Part shown: positions 51,612 through 62,036 of the stretch, piece by piece
How the letters are laid out: each line of letters opens with the position of its first letter
Position numbering within the stretch: the first letter of the stretch is position 1
NCBI GenBank assembly: GCA_903842595.1
Contig: CAIMMO010000030.1
Location: 1-62,867, forward strand
DNA length: 62,867 nucleotides
DNA from: an uncultured Alphaproteobacteria bacterium
GTDB lineage: Bacteria > Pseudomonadota > Alphaproteobacteria > Caulobacterales > Hyphomonadaceae
Direction: 5' to 3'
Notes under the pieces: generated by a model
What the model saw: only the letters and a program-made list of their open reading frames with translations
The model's database searches: none
What the model was told of the DNA's origin: nothing
Made by a program: the position numbers and the translations under genes

Positions 51612-52639
51612 GCTGCGCCAAGCTCGCCGATCACGAACGGCTCTTCGCCCTGGTCGATCAGGCGCTCCATCAGCGGTTGCGCCACCACAGGATCAACCGC
51701 CATCACGATACCGACGCCGCAGTTGAATGTGCGCCGCATCTCAGCGTCGGAAACGGAACCTGCGCGTTGCAGCCAGTCGAACACGGGCGGCAGCGTCCAC
51801 GCCTTGTCGTCGATCTTCGCGACGAGATGATCCGGCAGCATGCGCGGCGTGTTCTCGGTCAGGCCGCCACCGGTAATGTGGGCGAGGCCCTTTATGCGCT
51901 TGTTGCGGATCAGGGGTAGAAGCGATTTCACATAGATGCGCGTAGGCGCGAGCAGCGCTTCGCCGAGTTTCTTCTTCTCGTCGAATGGGGCGCAATCTTC
52001 CCACGCGAGCCCGGTGCGCTCGACGATGCGGCGGATCAGCGAATACCCATTCGAGTGCGGGCCGGAGGAGGCCAGCGCCACGAGGACGTCGCCCGGCTTC
52101 ATGTCGTCCGTCTTCGGAAGGATGTCGGGGCGTTCGACCGCGCCGACCACGAAGCCTGCAAGGTCATAGTGGCCCGGCGCGTACATTCCCGGCATCTCTG
52201 CCGTCTCGCCGCCGACCAGCGTGCAGCCCGCCTGGCGGCACCCCTCGGCGATCCCTGTGATAACCTTTGCGCCTGTGCCAGCGTCGAGCTTTCCGGTCGC
52301 GAAATAGTCAAGGAAGAAGAGCGGCTCGGCGCCCTGGGCCAGCACGTCGTTGGCGCACATGGCGACGAGGTCGATGCCGATCGTTTCGTGCCGGTTGGTG
52401 GCGAAGGCCAGCATCAGCTTGGTGCCGACACCATCTGTCCCTGAAACGAGCACGGGGTCCTTGAACCCTGCAGCCTTCAGGTCGAACAGCCCGCCGAAAC
52501 CGCCGAGCGCGCCGTCAGCGCCGGGACGACGGGTTGAAGCCGCCAGCGGCTTGATGGCATCCACCAGAGCATCGCCTGCGTCGATATCGACGCCTGCATC
52601 GCGATAGGTCAGGGGCTTGCTGGAATCTTCACCGCTCAT
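51608..52639 (-). CDS. purM: Phosphoribosylformylglycinamidine cyclo-ligase
   Basis: A 343-residue AIR synthetase of purine synthesis. Conserved stretches: [80 protein letters not shown] and [19 protein letters not shown]. It is the first gene of the purM-purN pair on the minus strand. The divergent DUF2066 gene starts about 100 bases away. Confidence 0.97.
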   Translation of the reverse strand: MSGEDSSKPLTYRDAGVDIDAGDALVDAIKPLAASTRRPGADGALGGFGGLFDLKAAGFKDPVLVSGTDGVGTKLMLAFATNRHETIGIDLVAMCANDVLAQGAEPLFFLDYFATGKLDAGTGAKVITGIAEGCRQAGCTLVGGETAEMPGMYAPGHYDLAGFVVGAVERPDILPKTDDMKPGDVLVALASSGPHSNGYSLIRRIVERTGLAWEDCAPFDEKKKLGEALLAPTRIYVKSLLPLIRNKRIKGLAHITGGGLTENTPRMLPDHLVAKIDDKAWTLPPVFDWLQRAGSVSDAEMRRTFNCGVGIVMAVDPVVAQPLMERLIDQGEEPFVIGELGAA

Positions 52640-52742
52640 GCGCGGGCACTAACACGATCCGTGGAGTTATCGCCAGCATGACAAAGCGATCATGCACAAC
52701 CTGCCTTTAAGTTGCCGGAAGGCGCTGATACGACTGCCCGCC

Positions 52743-53780
52743 ATGAGAAAAATTGCCAGATTCGTTGCAGTCCTTGCTGTATCCGCCGCCGCCGCGGGCG
52801 CCGCTTTTGCCCAGAATTCCGTCTACCGGGTGAAGGACCTTGTGGTTGATCGTGTGGCGCCCTCGGCCGCCGACGCCAGCCTTCAGGGCAGGAACGAGGC
52901 CCGCCTGACGGGCGCCCAGCGTCTGATCAACCGGCTGACGCTGCCGGAAGACCGTGCCCGCGCCGCCCAGCCGATCGAAGCCTCGGCAGTTGCACAGCTC
53001 TATCGCAGCTATCAGAACCAGGGCGAGATGAAGAGTTCGTCGGTGTCGGGCGGCATCCGTGCGACCGGCGTGGTCACCTGGACGTTCGATGAAGAACGCG
53101 TGCGCGCCTACCTCGATCAGCGCGGCGTTCCCTATGTCGACAATCAGGCCGCGCTGGCGCTCGTCGTTCCGGTCGCGGCGGCGAATGTGAACCCCAATGA
53201 CTGGGCTGCGCAGTGGGTTTCGGGATCGTCCGGCAAGGCAGATGAGACCTCGCTGGCGCCCTACATCGCCTCGACGCGCGCCTGGTCGCAGCGCCCGACG
53301 ACTGCGGATGTCCAGAGCGAACTGACCGCGGCAGGCGCAGCCCGCGGTGTCATCGCCGAGGCGTACATGCAGGGGCCGCAATACTATGTGCGGCTCACCG
53401 ACATGCGCGCCACCTTGCCCAACCCCACCATCGGCGTCGTCGGACCTTTCGTGAGCCTCAGCTCGGCTCAGTCCGCTGCGGTGGGCGAGATGGAGCGCGC
53501 ATGGAAGGCTTCGTCGGTTATCCGGTCCACCGGCTCGACGGGCGTGTCGCTGGTGGCGAATTTCGCTGACTTGCAGCAGTGGACCCGCATTCGCAAGGGG
53601 CTCGAGTCCTCGCGACTGGTGCGGGATCTCAATGTTGAGTCAATCTCGGTCGCGGGCGCCGACATCACCTTCAACTATGCGGGCAGTCCCGAGCAGCTGC
53701 AGTCCGACCTCCGTTCGCGCGGCGTTGAACTGACCAGCGCCAATGGCGGCTGGGTGCTTCAGGCGACGGGAGCGCCATGA
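52743..53780 (+). CDS. DUF2066 exported protein
   Basis: A 345-residue protein with a signal peptide (about 1-24, RFVAVLAVSAAAAGAAFAQ). The mature part matches the DUF2066 pattern: NEARLTGAQRLINRLTLPED and ALALVVPVAAANVNPNDW. No catalytic motif is evident. The start at 52743 is the ATG directly before the signal peptide; the frame to 52692 is longer without reason. It overlaps the hdaA gene by 4 bases, an arrangement seen in related genomes. Confidence 0.82.
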   Translation: MRKIARFVAVLAVSAAAAGAAFAQNSVYRVKDLVVDRVAPSAADASLQGRNEARLTGAQRLINRLTLPEDRARAAQPIEASAVAQLYRSYQNQGEMKSSSVSGGIRATGVVTWTFDEERVRAYLDQRGVPYVDNQAALALVVPVAAANVNPNDWAAQWVSGSSGKADETSLAPYIASTRAWSQRPTTADVQSELTAAGAARGVIAEAYMQGPQYYVRLTDMRATLPNPTIGVVGPFVSLSSAQSAAVGEMERAWKASSVIRSTGSTGVSLVANFADLQQWTRIRKGLESSRLVRDLNVESISVAGADITFNYAGSPEQLQSDLRSRGVELTSANGGWVLQATGAP

Positions 53781-54472
53781 CAGGCGCATCGGGCGGCAGC
53801 CGGCACGCCGGCCAGCTGTTCCTCGACTTTCCCAAGGCAGACCCAGAGAGCCGGCCTCTGATCGAGTCAGGGTCCTACGCGACCGCTGTGACGTCGATAC
53901 GTTGCTGGCGGCTCTGGCCGGGCGGACAGATGGCGCTGGTTGGCGAGGCGCAAGCCGGTCGGACGCGTTTGCTGCGGATGTGGGCGGAGGATGCGCGCGC
54001 AGCCTATGTTACCGGCGAGGCTCTGGGCACCGCGGAAATCGATGAGATCGCGTGGCTGTCCGTATCCGCCCTGGCGGTGGATGACGCCGACCACCCGGCT
54101 GCGGCAATGGGGTTGTTTGCGGCGCTTAACCTGTGCCGGGACCGTCGCGCGCCCGTGCTTCTTTCTGGCCGCACCGAGCCAGCGCGATGGTTCACGACCC
54201 CGCCCGACCTCCGCTCCCGCCTCGCGGCTATGCCGGTCGCCCATATTGACCCGCCTGACGATGAGACACTCGCTGACCGGCTGCGTGAGGAATGCGCCCT
54301 GAGGCACCTGATAATCCCCGAAGAATCCGTGACTTACCTTGCGCACCGGATGGAGCCGTCGTGGGAGGCGGTCGGGCGGGTCGCCGACCAGATTGCCCGT
54401 ACGCCGGGCAGGGCCGAGGGGTTGCGGTCGGCCCGGGCGGTGCTGTTGGCGCTCGAGATGGATCCGGGATGA
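53777..54472 (+). CDS. hdaA: HdaA, DnaA regulatory inactivator
   Basis: A 231-residue AAA+ protein that with the DNA sliding clamp stimulates ATP hydrolysis by DnaA and limits re-initiation. The N-terminal clamp-binding peptide is QLFLDF, Walker A is GEAQAGRTRLL (Arg in place of Lys, as I recall for Escherichia coli Hda too), Walker B is ALAVDDAD, and the sensor region includes PVLLSGRTEPARWF. The C-terminal part (ESVTYLAHRMEPSWEAVGRV) is the AAA+ lid. Its position before ppk1 and after DUF2066 is typical for Caulobacterales. Confidence 0.88.
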   Translation: MTGASGGSRHAGQLFLDFPKADPESRPLIESGSYATAVTSIRCWRLWPGGQMALVGEAQAGRTRLLRMWAEDARAAYVTGEALGTAEIDEIAWLSVSALAVDDADHPAAAMGLFAALNLCRDRRAPVLLSGRTEPARWFTTPPDLRSRLAAMPVAHIDPPDDETLADRLREECALRHLIIPEESVTYLAHRMEPSWEAVGRVADQIARTPGRAEGLRSARAVLLALEMDPG

Positions 54473-54559
54473 TCTGCCTGTCTGGCAAATGATCCGTAAC
54501 AAGTTGATGGTAATCAGGTTCTTCATGGCTGGCGTCAGACCGGCCGAAGACACTGGGCG

Positions 54560-56764
54560 ATGATGGCAGACCGAGCTGAGAAAGCGAAGCGTGGACGCGT
54601 GCGCGAAAGCGCGCCGGCGAGCCGCAATGCACCGGGACTTACCTCTCCGCTGGTGAACTCTCCGGAGCGTTTCTTCAACCGCGAACTCAGCTGGCTGCAG
54701 TTCAACAGCCGCGTGCTGGAGGAGGCGGAGAACCGCCGCCATCCACTGCTGGAGCGTCTGCGCTTCCTGTCGATCTCGGCCTCGAACCTTGATGAGTTCT
54801 ACTCGGTCCGTGTCGCAGGCCTTCGCCAGCAGGCGCGCACCGGAATTACGCGCGTTTCGTCCGACGGCCTCACGCCGACGCAGCAGCTGCAGCGCATCGG
54901 CGCCGAGGCCGGCCAGCTTATGGCTGAACAGCAGCGCATCTGGACCGATATCCGCACCGAAATGAAGCGGGCAGGTCTCGCCGTCGTCGATGCAGACGAG
55001 CTTTCCGATATCGACACCGAATGGCTGCGCCTGCGCTTCATGGAGCGCGTCTTCCCGGTGTTGACGCCCCTGGCCATTGATCCGTCCCACCCGTTTCCAT
55101 TCCTGCCGAACCAGGGCTTCGCGGTGGGGTTCTCGCTGATCCGCACGAGCGACAAGGCCAAGATGGTTGCGCTGGTGCCGATCCCCACCCATGTCGAGCG
55201 CTTCATCGAACTGCCGGAGACGCCGAAGGCGCGCCGGTTCATCGCGCTGGAAGACGTTATCACGCTGTTTCTCGACATGCTGTTCCCGGACTGCGTGTCC
55301 AAGGGACGTTGCATGCTGCGCGTCATCCGCGACAGCGACATCGAGATCGAGGAAGAGGCGGAAGACCTGGTCCGCGAATTCGAGATCCTGCTGAAGCAGC
55401 GCCGCCGCGGCCGTATCGTGCGCCTCAAGATCGATCGCAGCGCTCCTGAAAGCCTGAAGGCGTTCTTCATCGAGGAAATCGGCGCTGAGCCTATGGATGT
55501 CGCCGAGGTCGAAGGCATCATGGGCATGAACCAGCTCAAGGAGCTGATCGTCGACGGCCGCCCCGATCTCGTCTTCCGGCCATTTGAACCGCGCTTCCCC
55601 GAACGCGTGCGCGAGCACAATGGCGACATCTTCGCGTCGATCCGGGTGAAGGACATTCTTGTCCACCACCCCTACGAGTCATTCGACGTGGTCGCCCAGT
55701 TCCTGCTGCAGGCTGCGCGGGATCCTGAAGTGGTGGCCATCAAGCAGACGCTCTATCGCACCTCGAAGAACTCACCCATCGTGGCCGCCCTGATCGAGGC
55801 TGCCGAGGCAGGCAAGAACGTCACCGCGCTTGTCGAACTGAAAGCGCGCTTCGACGAGGAAGCCAACCTCCGGCTGGCGCGCGATCTCGAACGCGCGGGC
55901 GTCCAGGTCGTGTACGGCTTCATCGATCTCAAGACCCACGCCAAGGTCTCGCTGGTGATCCGCCGCGAGCAGGGCAGCCTTCGTGCCTACACCCATGTCG
56001 GCACCGGCAACTACCATCCGATTACCGCGCGCATCTATGACGACCTCTCGCTGTTCACCGCCGACGAGAAGATTGGCCGCGATGCCGGCCGCCTGTTCAA
56101 CTTCGTCACCGGCTATTCCAAGCCGAAGGAGATGGAGTCGATGGCCATCTCGCCGATGAACCTCAAGACGACCCTCATCCAGCTTATCGAGGACGAGATT
56201 GCCCATGCGAAGGCAGGGCGACCTGCGCAGATCTGGGCCAAGCTGAACTCGCTCGTCGACGAGACCATCATCGACTCGCTTTACAAGGCGAGCCAGGCTG
56301 GCGTGTCGATCCAGCTCGTCATCCGGGGTATCTGCTGTCTGCGGCCTGGCGTCGCGGGCCTGTCGGAGAACATCGAGGTTCGCTCGATGGTGGGCCGTTT
56401 CCTCGAGCACGCGCGTATCGTCTGCTTCGGCAACGGGGCAGGGCTGCCGTCCGACGAAGCAAAGGTGTTCATAACTTCGGCCGACTGGATGCAGCGAAAT
56501 CTCGACCGGCGTGTCGAGACGCTCACACCGATCAAGAACCCCACCGTCCACAATCAGGTTCTCGACCAGATCATGCTGGCGAATCTCAATGACCGCGCGC
56601 AAAGCTGGACGTTGCGTCCCGATGGACGCTATGTGCGTAACGCGACGGGCAAGGGTCGCCAGGCCTTCTCGGCGCACGATTACTTCCTTGAAAACCCCAG
56701 CCTGTCTGGCAGAGGTAGCGCGCTGCGGCTGACCACCCCGCCGCAGCTGAAGCCCAGGGCCTGA
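54560..56764 (+). CDS. ppk1: Polyphosphate kinase 1
   Basis: A 734-residue enzyme that builds polyphosphate from ATP. N-terminal domain: [20 protein letters not shown] and [18 protein letters not shown]. The phospholipase-D-like catalytic half contains [40 protein letters not shown] and the phosphohistidine motif [19 protein letters not shown]. Length and order are normal. ATG codons at 54560 and 54563 are both possible starts. The exopolyphosphatase-type ppx gene follows 79 bases later. Confidence 0.96.
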   Translation: MMADRAEKAKRGRVRESAPASRNAPGLTSPLVNSPERFFNRELSWLQFNSRVLEEAENRRHPLLERLRFLSISASNLDEFYSVRVAGLRQQARTGITRVSSDGLTPTQQLQRIGAEAGQLMAEQQRIWTDIRTEMKRAGLAVVDADELSDIDTEWLRLRFMERVFPVLTPLAIDPSHPFPFLPNQGFAVGFSLIRTSDKAKMVALVPIPTHVERFIELPETPKARRFIALEDVITLFLDMLFPDCVSKGRCMLRVIRDSDIEIEEEAEDLVREFEILLKQRRRGRIVRLKIDRSAPESLKAFFIEEIGAEPMDVAEVEGIMGMNQLKELIVDGRPDLVFRPFEPRFPERVREHNGDIFASIRVKDILVHHPYESFDVVAQFLLQAARDPEVVAIKQTLYRTSKNSPIVAALIEAAEAGKNVTALVELKARFDEEANLRLARDLERAGVQVVYGFIDLKTHAKVSLVIRREQGSLRAYTHVGTGNYHPITARIYDDLSLFTADEKIGRDAGRLFNFVTGYSKPKEMESMAISPMNLKTTLIQLIEDEIAHAKAGRPAQIWAKLNSLVDETIIDSLYKASQAGVSIQLVIRGICCLRPGVAGLSENIEVRSMVGRFLEHARIVCFGNGAGLPSDEAKVFITSADWMQRNLDRRVETLTPIKNPTVHNQVLDQIMLANLNDRAQSWTLRPDGRYVRNATGKGRQAFSAHDYFLENPSLSGRGSALRLTTPPQLKPRA

Positions 56765-56843
56765 CGCCGGCGAATCCCGGCCTATGTCCCTGTGACAATG
56801 GGACTGTTTGCACGGAATCAGGCCAGATGGTCGGGCTAGGCGA

Positions 56844-58331
56844 ATGACGGTGACTTCACCAGCCAGATCAAAGACGTCCGGCAAGCCCATTCGCTGGCGG
56901 CGCGTCGGCGTAATGGATGTCGGCTCCAACTCCGTCCGCCTCGTCGTCTATGACGTGCGTGGCCGCGCCATGCAGCCGCGTTTCAACGAGAAGGTGCTCG
57001 CCGGGCTCGGCCGCGGGCTCACCGCGACGGGCGAGCTGAATGCCGAAGGCGTCGAGATAGCCACAGCGGCGCTGTCGCGCTTCGCATCGATCACGCGCGC
57101 GCAGAAGGTGGAGGCTCTTTTCCCCTTCGCCACCGCAGCCGTTCGCGACGCATCGAATGGCAAGGAATTCGTGGAGCGTGTGAAGAAGGAAACGGGTCTG
57201 CAACTTCGGGTCCTCACCGGCGGCGACGAAGCGCGCTTTGCGGCAGAGGGCGTGCTTGCCGGCACCCCGGGCGTCGATGGCGTGGTGGGCGACCTCGGGG
57301 GCTCCAGCCTCGAACTCGCGCGGTTGGTGGGCGGGCGGTATGAGTCCGGCTCGACCTATCCACTCGGACCACTCGCGCTCGACACGGGCGGCGCCTTTAA
57401 CGAGGACAAGATCAATGCGCGCGCGAAGGAAGTCCTTTCCAGCGCGCCAGAGCTGAAGAAGTCCGGCGACGTATTCTTCGCTGTTGGCGGCGCATGGCGC
57501 GCCATCGGCACGATGCACATGGAGCTGACCCGCGCGCCGCTGCACATGCTGCAGAACTATGAGATGGACGCAGCGGACCTCCTCAAGCTTCTCGGCGACG
57601 TGCTGGCTGGCAAGAAGTATGCGGAGCTTCTGCAGGAGGTCGCCCGCAAGCGCGCCATCACCATCCCCTATGCCGCCACCGTGCTGAAGAACGTCATCGA
57701 GATCGGCAAGTTCAAGTCAGTGATGATCTCGTCCTATGGCGTGCGTGAGGGCATAATCTTCGACAGCCTCGATCCTGCGGAACGCCAGGAAGACCCGCTG
57801 GATGCAGGACTTGATGCGCTGATCGCAGACGAGCAGGCTTCCGAATTCGGCCGCGCGCTGGCGGACTGGGCGAGTGAGGCTGCGCCCTACACGCTGAATG
57901 CGCGCCTGTCCGCCGCCGCCTGCCGCCTCGTCGACATCGGCGCCCTGCTGCACCCCGACCATCGCGCCGATCTCGCCTTCGATCTCGTGGCGCGCGCGCC
58001 GCTGCCCGGCCTCAACCATCGCGACCGGGCAGCCCTCGCGCTGGCCGTCGCCTCGCGCTTCAAACGCGGTCTGCGCAACGATGTCAGCGAGAAGCTTCTC
58101 GACGTGAACACGGCAGGCAAGGCGCGCGCGCTAGGCGCCCTCATGCGCCTCGCCGCCGATTTCTCCGGACGCTCCGCCGATCTGCTCAAGCATGCGCGGC
58201 TGACCTGCGATGGCGACACGCTGACGCTGAAAGTTACGCCCACCTATCGCGCGCTCGTCTCCGAATCCGTGGAACGCCGCCTTGAGCAGGCGGCCGATGA
58301 ACTCGACATGGACTATGCGCTGATTACCTGA
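56844..58331 (+). CDS. ppx: Ppx/GppA-family phosphatase
   Basis: A 495-residue phosphatase of the actin/Hsp70-like fold, hydrolysing polyphosphate or pppGpp. Motifs: GVMDVGSNSVRLVVYDVRGR (phosphate 1), FPFATAAVRDASNGKEFVER, VVGDLGGSSLELARLVGG (phosphate 2) and a C-terminal HD-like helical domain. The start at 56844 has a weak AGGCGA; an alternative at 56808 adds 12 residues. It follows ppk1, so the pair controls polyphosphate level. Confidence 0.93.
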   Translation: MTVTSPARSKTSGKPIRWRRVGVMDVGSNSVRLVVYDVRGRAMQPRFNEKVLAGLGRGLTATGELNAEGVEIATAALSRFASITRAQKVEALFPFATAAVRDASNGKEFVERVKKETGLQLRVLTGGDEARFAAEGVLAGTPGVDGVVGDLGGSSLELARLVGGRYESGSTYPLGPLALDTGGAFNEDKINARAKEVLSSAPELKKSGDVFFAVGGAWRAIGTMHMELTRAPLHMLQNYEMDAADLLKLLGDVLAGKKYAELLQEVARKRAITIPYAATVLKNVIEIGKFKSVMISSYGVREGIIFDSLDPAERQEDPLDAGLDALIADEQASEFGRALADWASEAAPYTLNARLSAAACRLVDIGALLHPDHRADLAFDLVARAPLPGLNHRDRAALALAVASRFKRGLRNDVSEKLLDVNTAGKARALGALMRLAADFSGRSADLLKHARLTCDGDTLTLKVTPTYRALVSESVERRLEQAADELDMDYALIT

Positions 58332-58401
58332 TCGCGCCCGCTACGCGCCTGTCGACGAGACAACGGGTCCCCGCTACACAAGCCCAAACGGGAGCCCTAC
58401 G

Positions 58402-59793
58402 ATGAAACAGGCCATTCTCGCACTCGGCATGTCCCTGCTGGCAGCATGTGCATCGGCGCCGCAACCGGCCGCCGCCCAGCCGGCTTTCAAGGCCCCGAAC
58501 TTCAGTGCGGACGGCAAGACGCTTCGCCAGCTCTATGAGCACCTGCACGCCAACCCCGAGCTGTCCTTCCAGGAGAAGAACACCTCCGCGATCCTCGCTG
58601 CGGAGATGAAGCGCCTCGGCTTCAAGGTGACGACGGGCCTTGGCGATGCCTGGGTCAAGGCACGCGCGCTGAAGGACTATGGGAAGATCCAGGACGGCGT
58701 CGGCGGCTACGGCTTCGTCGCCGTGCTCGAGAATGGCCCCGGGCCGACGCTGATGATCCGCGCCGACATGGACGCACTGCCGCTCGTCGAGAAGACTGGT
58801 CTCGCCTACGCTTCGAAGGCGAGGGACATGGCGTGGAGCGGGGAAGAGTCCGGCGTGATGCACGCCTGCGGACACGACCTCCATATGACAATCTGGATCG
58901 GAACCGCGCGTGATCTCGTCGCTCGCAAAGCCGAGTGGAAGGGCACACTGGTGATGGTCGCCCAACCGGCCGAAGAGATCGGCCTCGGCGCGCTCAGCAT
59001 GATCGAGGACGGCCTTTTCACGCGCTTCCCCAGGCCGGATCATGTCATAGGCCTGCACGACAACGCCGCGCTTCCCGCCGGTGAGCTTGGCGTCGGTTCC
59101 GGCTTTGTCATGGCGAATGTCGACAGCGTCGACATCAAGGTCACCGGCGTCGGCGGGCATGGCGCCTATCCTCAGGACACGAAGGACCCCATCGTAACGG
59201 CCGCCCGCATCGTCACAACGCTGCAGACGTTGGTCTCGCGCGAAATCGCGCCCGATGACGCAGGCGTTGTGACAGTTGGCGCGCTCAATGGCGGCTTCAA
59301 GCACAATATCATTCCCGACGAAGTGAACATGCAGCTGACTGTCCGCTCGTTTGCGGACGCCACGCGCGAAAAACTGCTGAAGGGCATCGAGCGCATCGCC
59401 CGCGCCGAGGCGATGGCGGCGGGCCTGGACCCCGACACGGCGATCGAGATGCGCATACGCGCCGATGCCACGCCGTCGCTTTACAACAATCCCGCTCTTG
59501 TTGCGCGCGTCACTGACGCCTTGCGCAAGGAGTTCGACGCCAGAGCGATCCACACCGCAACGCCCAGCATGGGCGGCGAAGACTTCGCCCGTTATGGCCG
59601 CACGCCGGAAAAAATCCCGATCATGCTGCTCTGGATCGGCGCGGTCGCGCGGGACAAGTTCGACGCAGCACAGAAGCCCGGCGCCAAACCGCTCCCGGCA
59701 CTCCACTCATCGGAGTTCGCGCCTGATGCGGATCCGACGATTGCGGCTGGCGTCAAGGCGATGACAGCGGCGGCGAGGGAGCTGCTGAGATAG
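58402..59793 (+). CDS. M20-family amidohydrolase, lipoprotein
   Basis: A 463-residue zinc hydrolase of the M20/amidohydrolase type with an N-terminal lipobox (SLLAAC), so it is periplasmic and membrane-bound. Motifs: YEHLHANPELSFQEKNTSAI at the start, metal-binding MHACGHDLHMT, catalytic/metal VAQPAEEIGLGAL, dimerisation-domain VGGHGAYPQDTKDP, and SMGGEDFARYG near the end. Relatives cleave N-acyl amino acids or hippurate. Substrate unknown. It stands alone between ppx and a convergent gene. Confidence 0.92.
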   Translation: MKQAILALGMSLLAACASAPQPAAAQPAFKAPNFSADGKTLRQLYEHLHANPELSFQEKNTSAILAAEMKRLGFKVTTGLGDAWVKARALKDYGKIQDGVGGYGFVAVLENGPGPTLMIRADMDALPLVEKTGLAYASKARDMAWSGEESGVMHACGHDLHMTIWIGTARDLVARKAEWKGTLVMVAQPAEEIGLGALSMIEDGLFTRFPRPDHVIGLHDNAALPAGELGVGSGFVMANVDSVDIKVTGVGGHGAYPQDTKDPIVTAARIVTTLQTLVSREIAPDDAGVVTVGALNGGFKHNIIPDEVNMQLTVRSFADATREKLLKGIERIARAEAMAAGLDPDTAIEMRIRADATPSLYNNPALVARVTDALRKEFDARAIHTATPSMGGEDFARYGRTPEKIPIMLLWIGAVARDKFDAAQKPGAKPLPALHSSEFAPDADPTIAAGVKAMTAAARELLR

Positions 59794-59796
59794 GCC

Positions 59797-60783
59797 TCAC
59801 GCTTCCGGTTTTCGTGTCGCCGCCTTGGCCTGCTTCTTCTCTTCCCTGAACCGCAGGAAGGCGAACACAGCTGAGCCGATGCCGGCGAGCGCCGCCAGCA
59901 CCGCAAACAGGGGCTGCACGCCTCTGGCCCAGCTGACGAGTTGGTCGATCTGCTCGACCTCCACCGTGATCACGTCGCGATAGGCGTCCAGCGGCTCGGC
60001 ATCGAGCGCGCCGGTCGCGTAGCCGAAGATTTCGAGGATCAGCGTGTGCTGTCCCGGCTCCGTCGGCGTCACCCGCCACTGCCAACGGTTCACGGTTTTG
60101 CCCGAGAGCCGCTGCCGCTCGACCGTCTGTGAGGTGATGTCGAAACCGACGCCCGTCAGCTGCGCCGAGACCGTGTCGGAAAGTTCAACATCACGCTCGA
60201 CGATCTCGCCCTTGAATCCTTCGAGGGCCTCGCGGCCCGCCGCTTCGTCGTTCGTCGCGTTGACAACCAGCGACACGTCCACCGGCTTGCTGAGCGCCAG
60301 CTTCTCCGGCGGCCTGTTGTACGTTACGCGCCGCGCCTTGAACTGCGTCTCCAGCCCACTCGGTGCAGCAGCCTGCGAATTGCCCGCCTGTTGCGGCGAC
60401 ACCCGCTGTTCGGCCGGCGTCGTCGTGGATGGCGGCGGCGTTACCCCGTTCGTGGGTGCGGCCGCAGGCGCGCTCGGGAGCGGCTCGCCTTGCTCGGCGA
60501 GTGTGGAGCGGAAGCTAACCGCTGGCGGGCTTGCCGGTTGCGGAGCAGTCGCTTCCACCGCTGGTTCGTTCGGCGCAGCTGGCGTCGAAGCAGGCGCAGG
60601 CGTCGTCCGCGCCTGGGGTGCCAGGGGTGCGGGTGTCGTCGCAGCGACCACTTGCGGCTCACGCACGATGGGCTCACGGGGAATGCTGACGACAGTCGAT
60701 GTGGACCCGAACTCGCCAATGCCCCAGACGGCTGCGGCGCCGACAGCGATCAAGGCAAGCACCATAGCGACTGCAATGCGCAT
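59797..60783 (-). CDS. Proline-rich membrane protein of unknown function
   Basis: A 328-residue protein: N-terminal helix (3-22, IAVAMVLALIAVGAAAVWGI), a long low-complexity Pro/Ala/Thr stretch (about 35-140), a beta-sandwich-like domain (about 145-280, RRVTYNRPPEKLALSKPVDV, then RWQWRVTPTEPGQHTLILEI), and a C-terminal helix (about 293-312, LFAVLAALAGIGSAVFAFL) with a basic tail. The folded part resembles membrane-anchored Ig-like domains, but no family is certain. It lies between the M20 hydrolase and rlmB. Confidence 0.7.
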   Translation of the reverse strand: MRIAVAMVLALIAVGAAAVWGIGEFGSTSTVVSIPREPIVREPQVVAATTPAPLAPQARTTPAPASTPAAPNEPAVEATAPQPASPPAVSFRSTLAEQGEPLPSAPAAAPTNGVTPPPSTTTPAEQRVSPQQAGNSQAAAPSGLETQFKARRVTYNRPPEKLALSKPVDVSLVVNATNDEAAGREALEGFKGEIVERDVELSDTVSAQLTGVGFDITSQTVERQRLSGKTVNRWQWRVTPTEPGQHTLILEIFGYATGALDAEPLDAYRDVITVEVEQIDQLVSWARGVQPLFAVLAALAGIGSAVFAFLRFREEKKQAKAATRKPEA

Positions 60784-60813
60784 GATCCGCGTCTCCTCAG
60801 GTCGACGACAAGT

Positions 60814-61872
60814 CTACTCTGCTTCGCCGTCGAATCCACCTTCATCCTCAGGCAGGCGGGCGGCAGACGGCGGCGGAACAATTCCCTTGCGCTTCATCGC
60901 TTCGTAGAAGGCGATGGCCGCGGCGTTGGACACGTTCAGGCTCTCCATACCCGGCTGCATCGGAATCCGTGCCAGTTGCGTGCAGGCTTTGGCGACGCCA
61001 TGCCGGATGCCAGCGCCCTCGGCGCCCAGCACGATCGCCACAGGCTCAGGTCCAGCAATCGCCTGGTCCAGCGTCAGCTCGGCTGAACCATCAAGTCCGA
61101 CGACATTCCATCCCGAATCCGTGAGCGCGTCGATCGCGCGCGAGATATTGACCGCACGCACCTCGTCAACCACTTCAATCGCGCCTGCCGCGGCCTTCGC
61201 CAGCGCGCCGCCGGCGGCCGGCGCGTTGCGCGTCTGCATCACGACCGCGCCGACTCCGAATGCGGCAGCCGAGCGGAAGATGGCGCCGACATTCTGCGGG
61301 TCGGTCACCTGGTCGAGGATCGCCAGCGTCTGCTCCGGCCGCATGGCGGCGTCGGTGATGTCGATCCCATCCAGCGGGCGGCAACGAACGGCCAGGCCCT
61401 GGTGCACGGCGCCGGGTGGCAGTTTCATGTCGATGTCGCGCGGCTCCATCACGTGAGCGAAACGGGGAAGAGCGTTCAGATCAAGCCCGGTGCGCTCGGC
61501 GGCGCGAGGGCTGATGTAGGCGACGCTGATCTTGCGCAGCGGATTGTTGAGCGCGGCTCCGGCGGCGTGCAGCCCCCATATCCAGACTTCGCCATTCTCC
61601 TCGAAAGCCGCCTCGCGGCGATCGAAGGCGGGTTTGTGCTGGCGGCTGTCCTTGTGGGGCGGGCGAGCCCCGCGCTGGTCGCTGGAGGGGGCCTGATCGC
61701 GCCTTTGCTCGGGCCGTCCGCGGGTCCAGGGCTTGTCGCCGGCAGGTAGCCCAGCCTGCTCGCCATCACGGCGGGTTTGACGCTCCACCGGCTTGCCGCC
61801 TTCGCGCGATCCGCGAAAATCACCTGATTTTCCAGCGTTTCCACCCCGGTTGCGTGGTCGATCCTTCGTCAC
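60814..61872 (-). CDS. rlmB: 23S rRNA (guanosine-2'-O-)-methyltransferase RlmB
   Basis: A 352-residue SpoU-type (SPOUT) methyltransferase for G2251 of 23S rRNA. The first 85 residues are a basic, Gly/Arg-rich low-complexity tail. Then come VWIWGLHAAGAALNN (substrate-binding domain), DQVTDPQNVGAIFRSAAAFG (motif 1), VLGAEGAGIRHGVAK (motif 2) and MESLNVSNAAAIAFYEAM (motif 3), the SAM-binding trefoil knot. The extended N-terminus is common in Alphaproteobacteria. It is divergent from tRNA-Tyr. Confidence 0.93.
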   Translation of the reverse strand: MTKDRPRNRGGNAGKSGDFRGSREGGKPVERQTRRDGEQAGLPAGDKPWTRGRPEQRRDQAPSSDQRGARPPHKDSRQHKPAFDRREAAFEENGEVWIWGLHAAGAALNNPLRKISVAYISPRAAERTGLDLNALPRFAHVMEPRDIDMKLPPGAVHQGLAVRCRPLDGIDITDAAMRPEQTLAILDQVTDPQNVGAIFRSAAAFGVGAVVMQTRNAPAAGGALAKAAAGAIEVVDEVRAVNISRAIDALTDSGWNVVGLDGSAELTLDQAIAGPEPVAIVLGAEGAGIRHGVAKACTQLARIPMQPGMESLNVSNAAAIAFYEAMKRKGIVPPPSAARLPEDEGGFDGEAE

Positions 61873-61951
61873 TATAAGACGCGCTCCGCTGTGAGGCCGG
61901 GGTTCGTTTCGGCTTCATCTGCGGCGGCGTCAAGCCGTCGCACTCGGCCCT

Positions 61952-62036
61952 GGAGGGGTGGGAGAGTGGTTAATTCCAGCAGACTGTAAATCTGCCCGCT
62001 TCACTGCGTACACTGGTTCGAATCCAGTCCCCTCCA
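61952..62036 (+). tRNA. tRNA-Tyr (GTA)
   Basis: The 85-base gene folds as a class II tRNA. Acceptor stem GGAGGGG pairs with CCCCTCC, the anticodon arm is GCAGA-CTGTAAA-TCTGC with anticodon GTA, and the T arm is CTGG-TTCGAAT-CCAG. A long variable arm lies between. CCA is encoded at 62037-62039. The recombinase frame on the other strand ends inside it, so it is an integration target. Confidence 0.95.

Noticed and set aside
53867..55669. A 600-codon minus-strand frame over hdaA and ppk1.
   Set aside because: It spans two well-supported genes on the other strand and has no family likeness.
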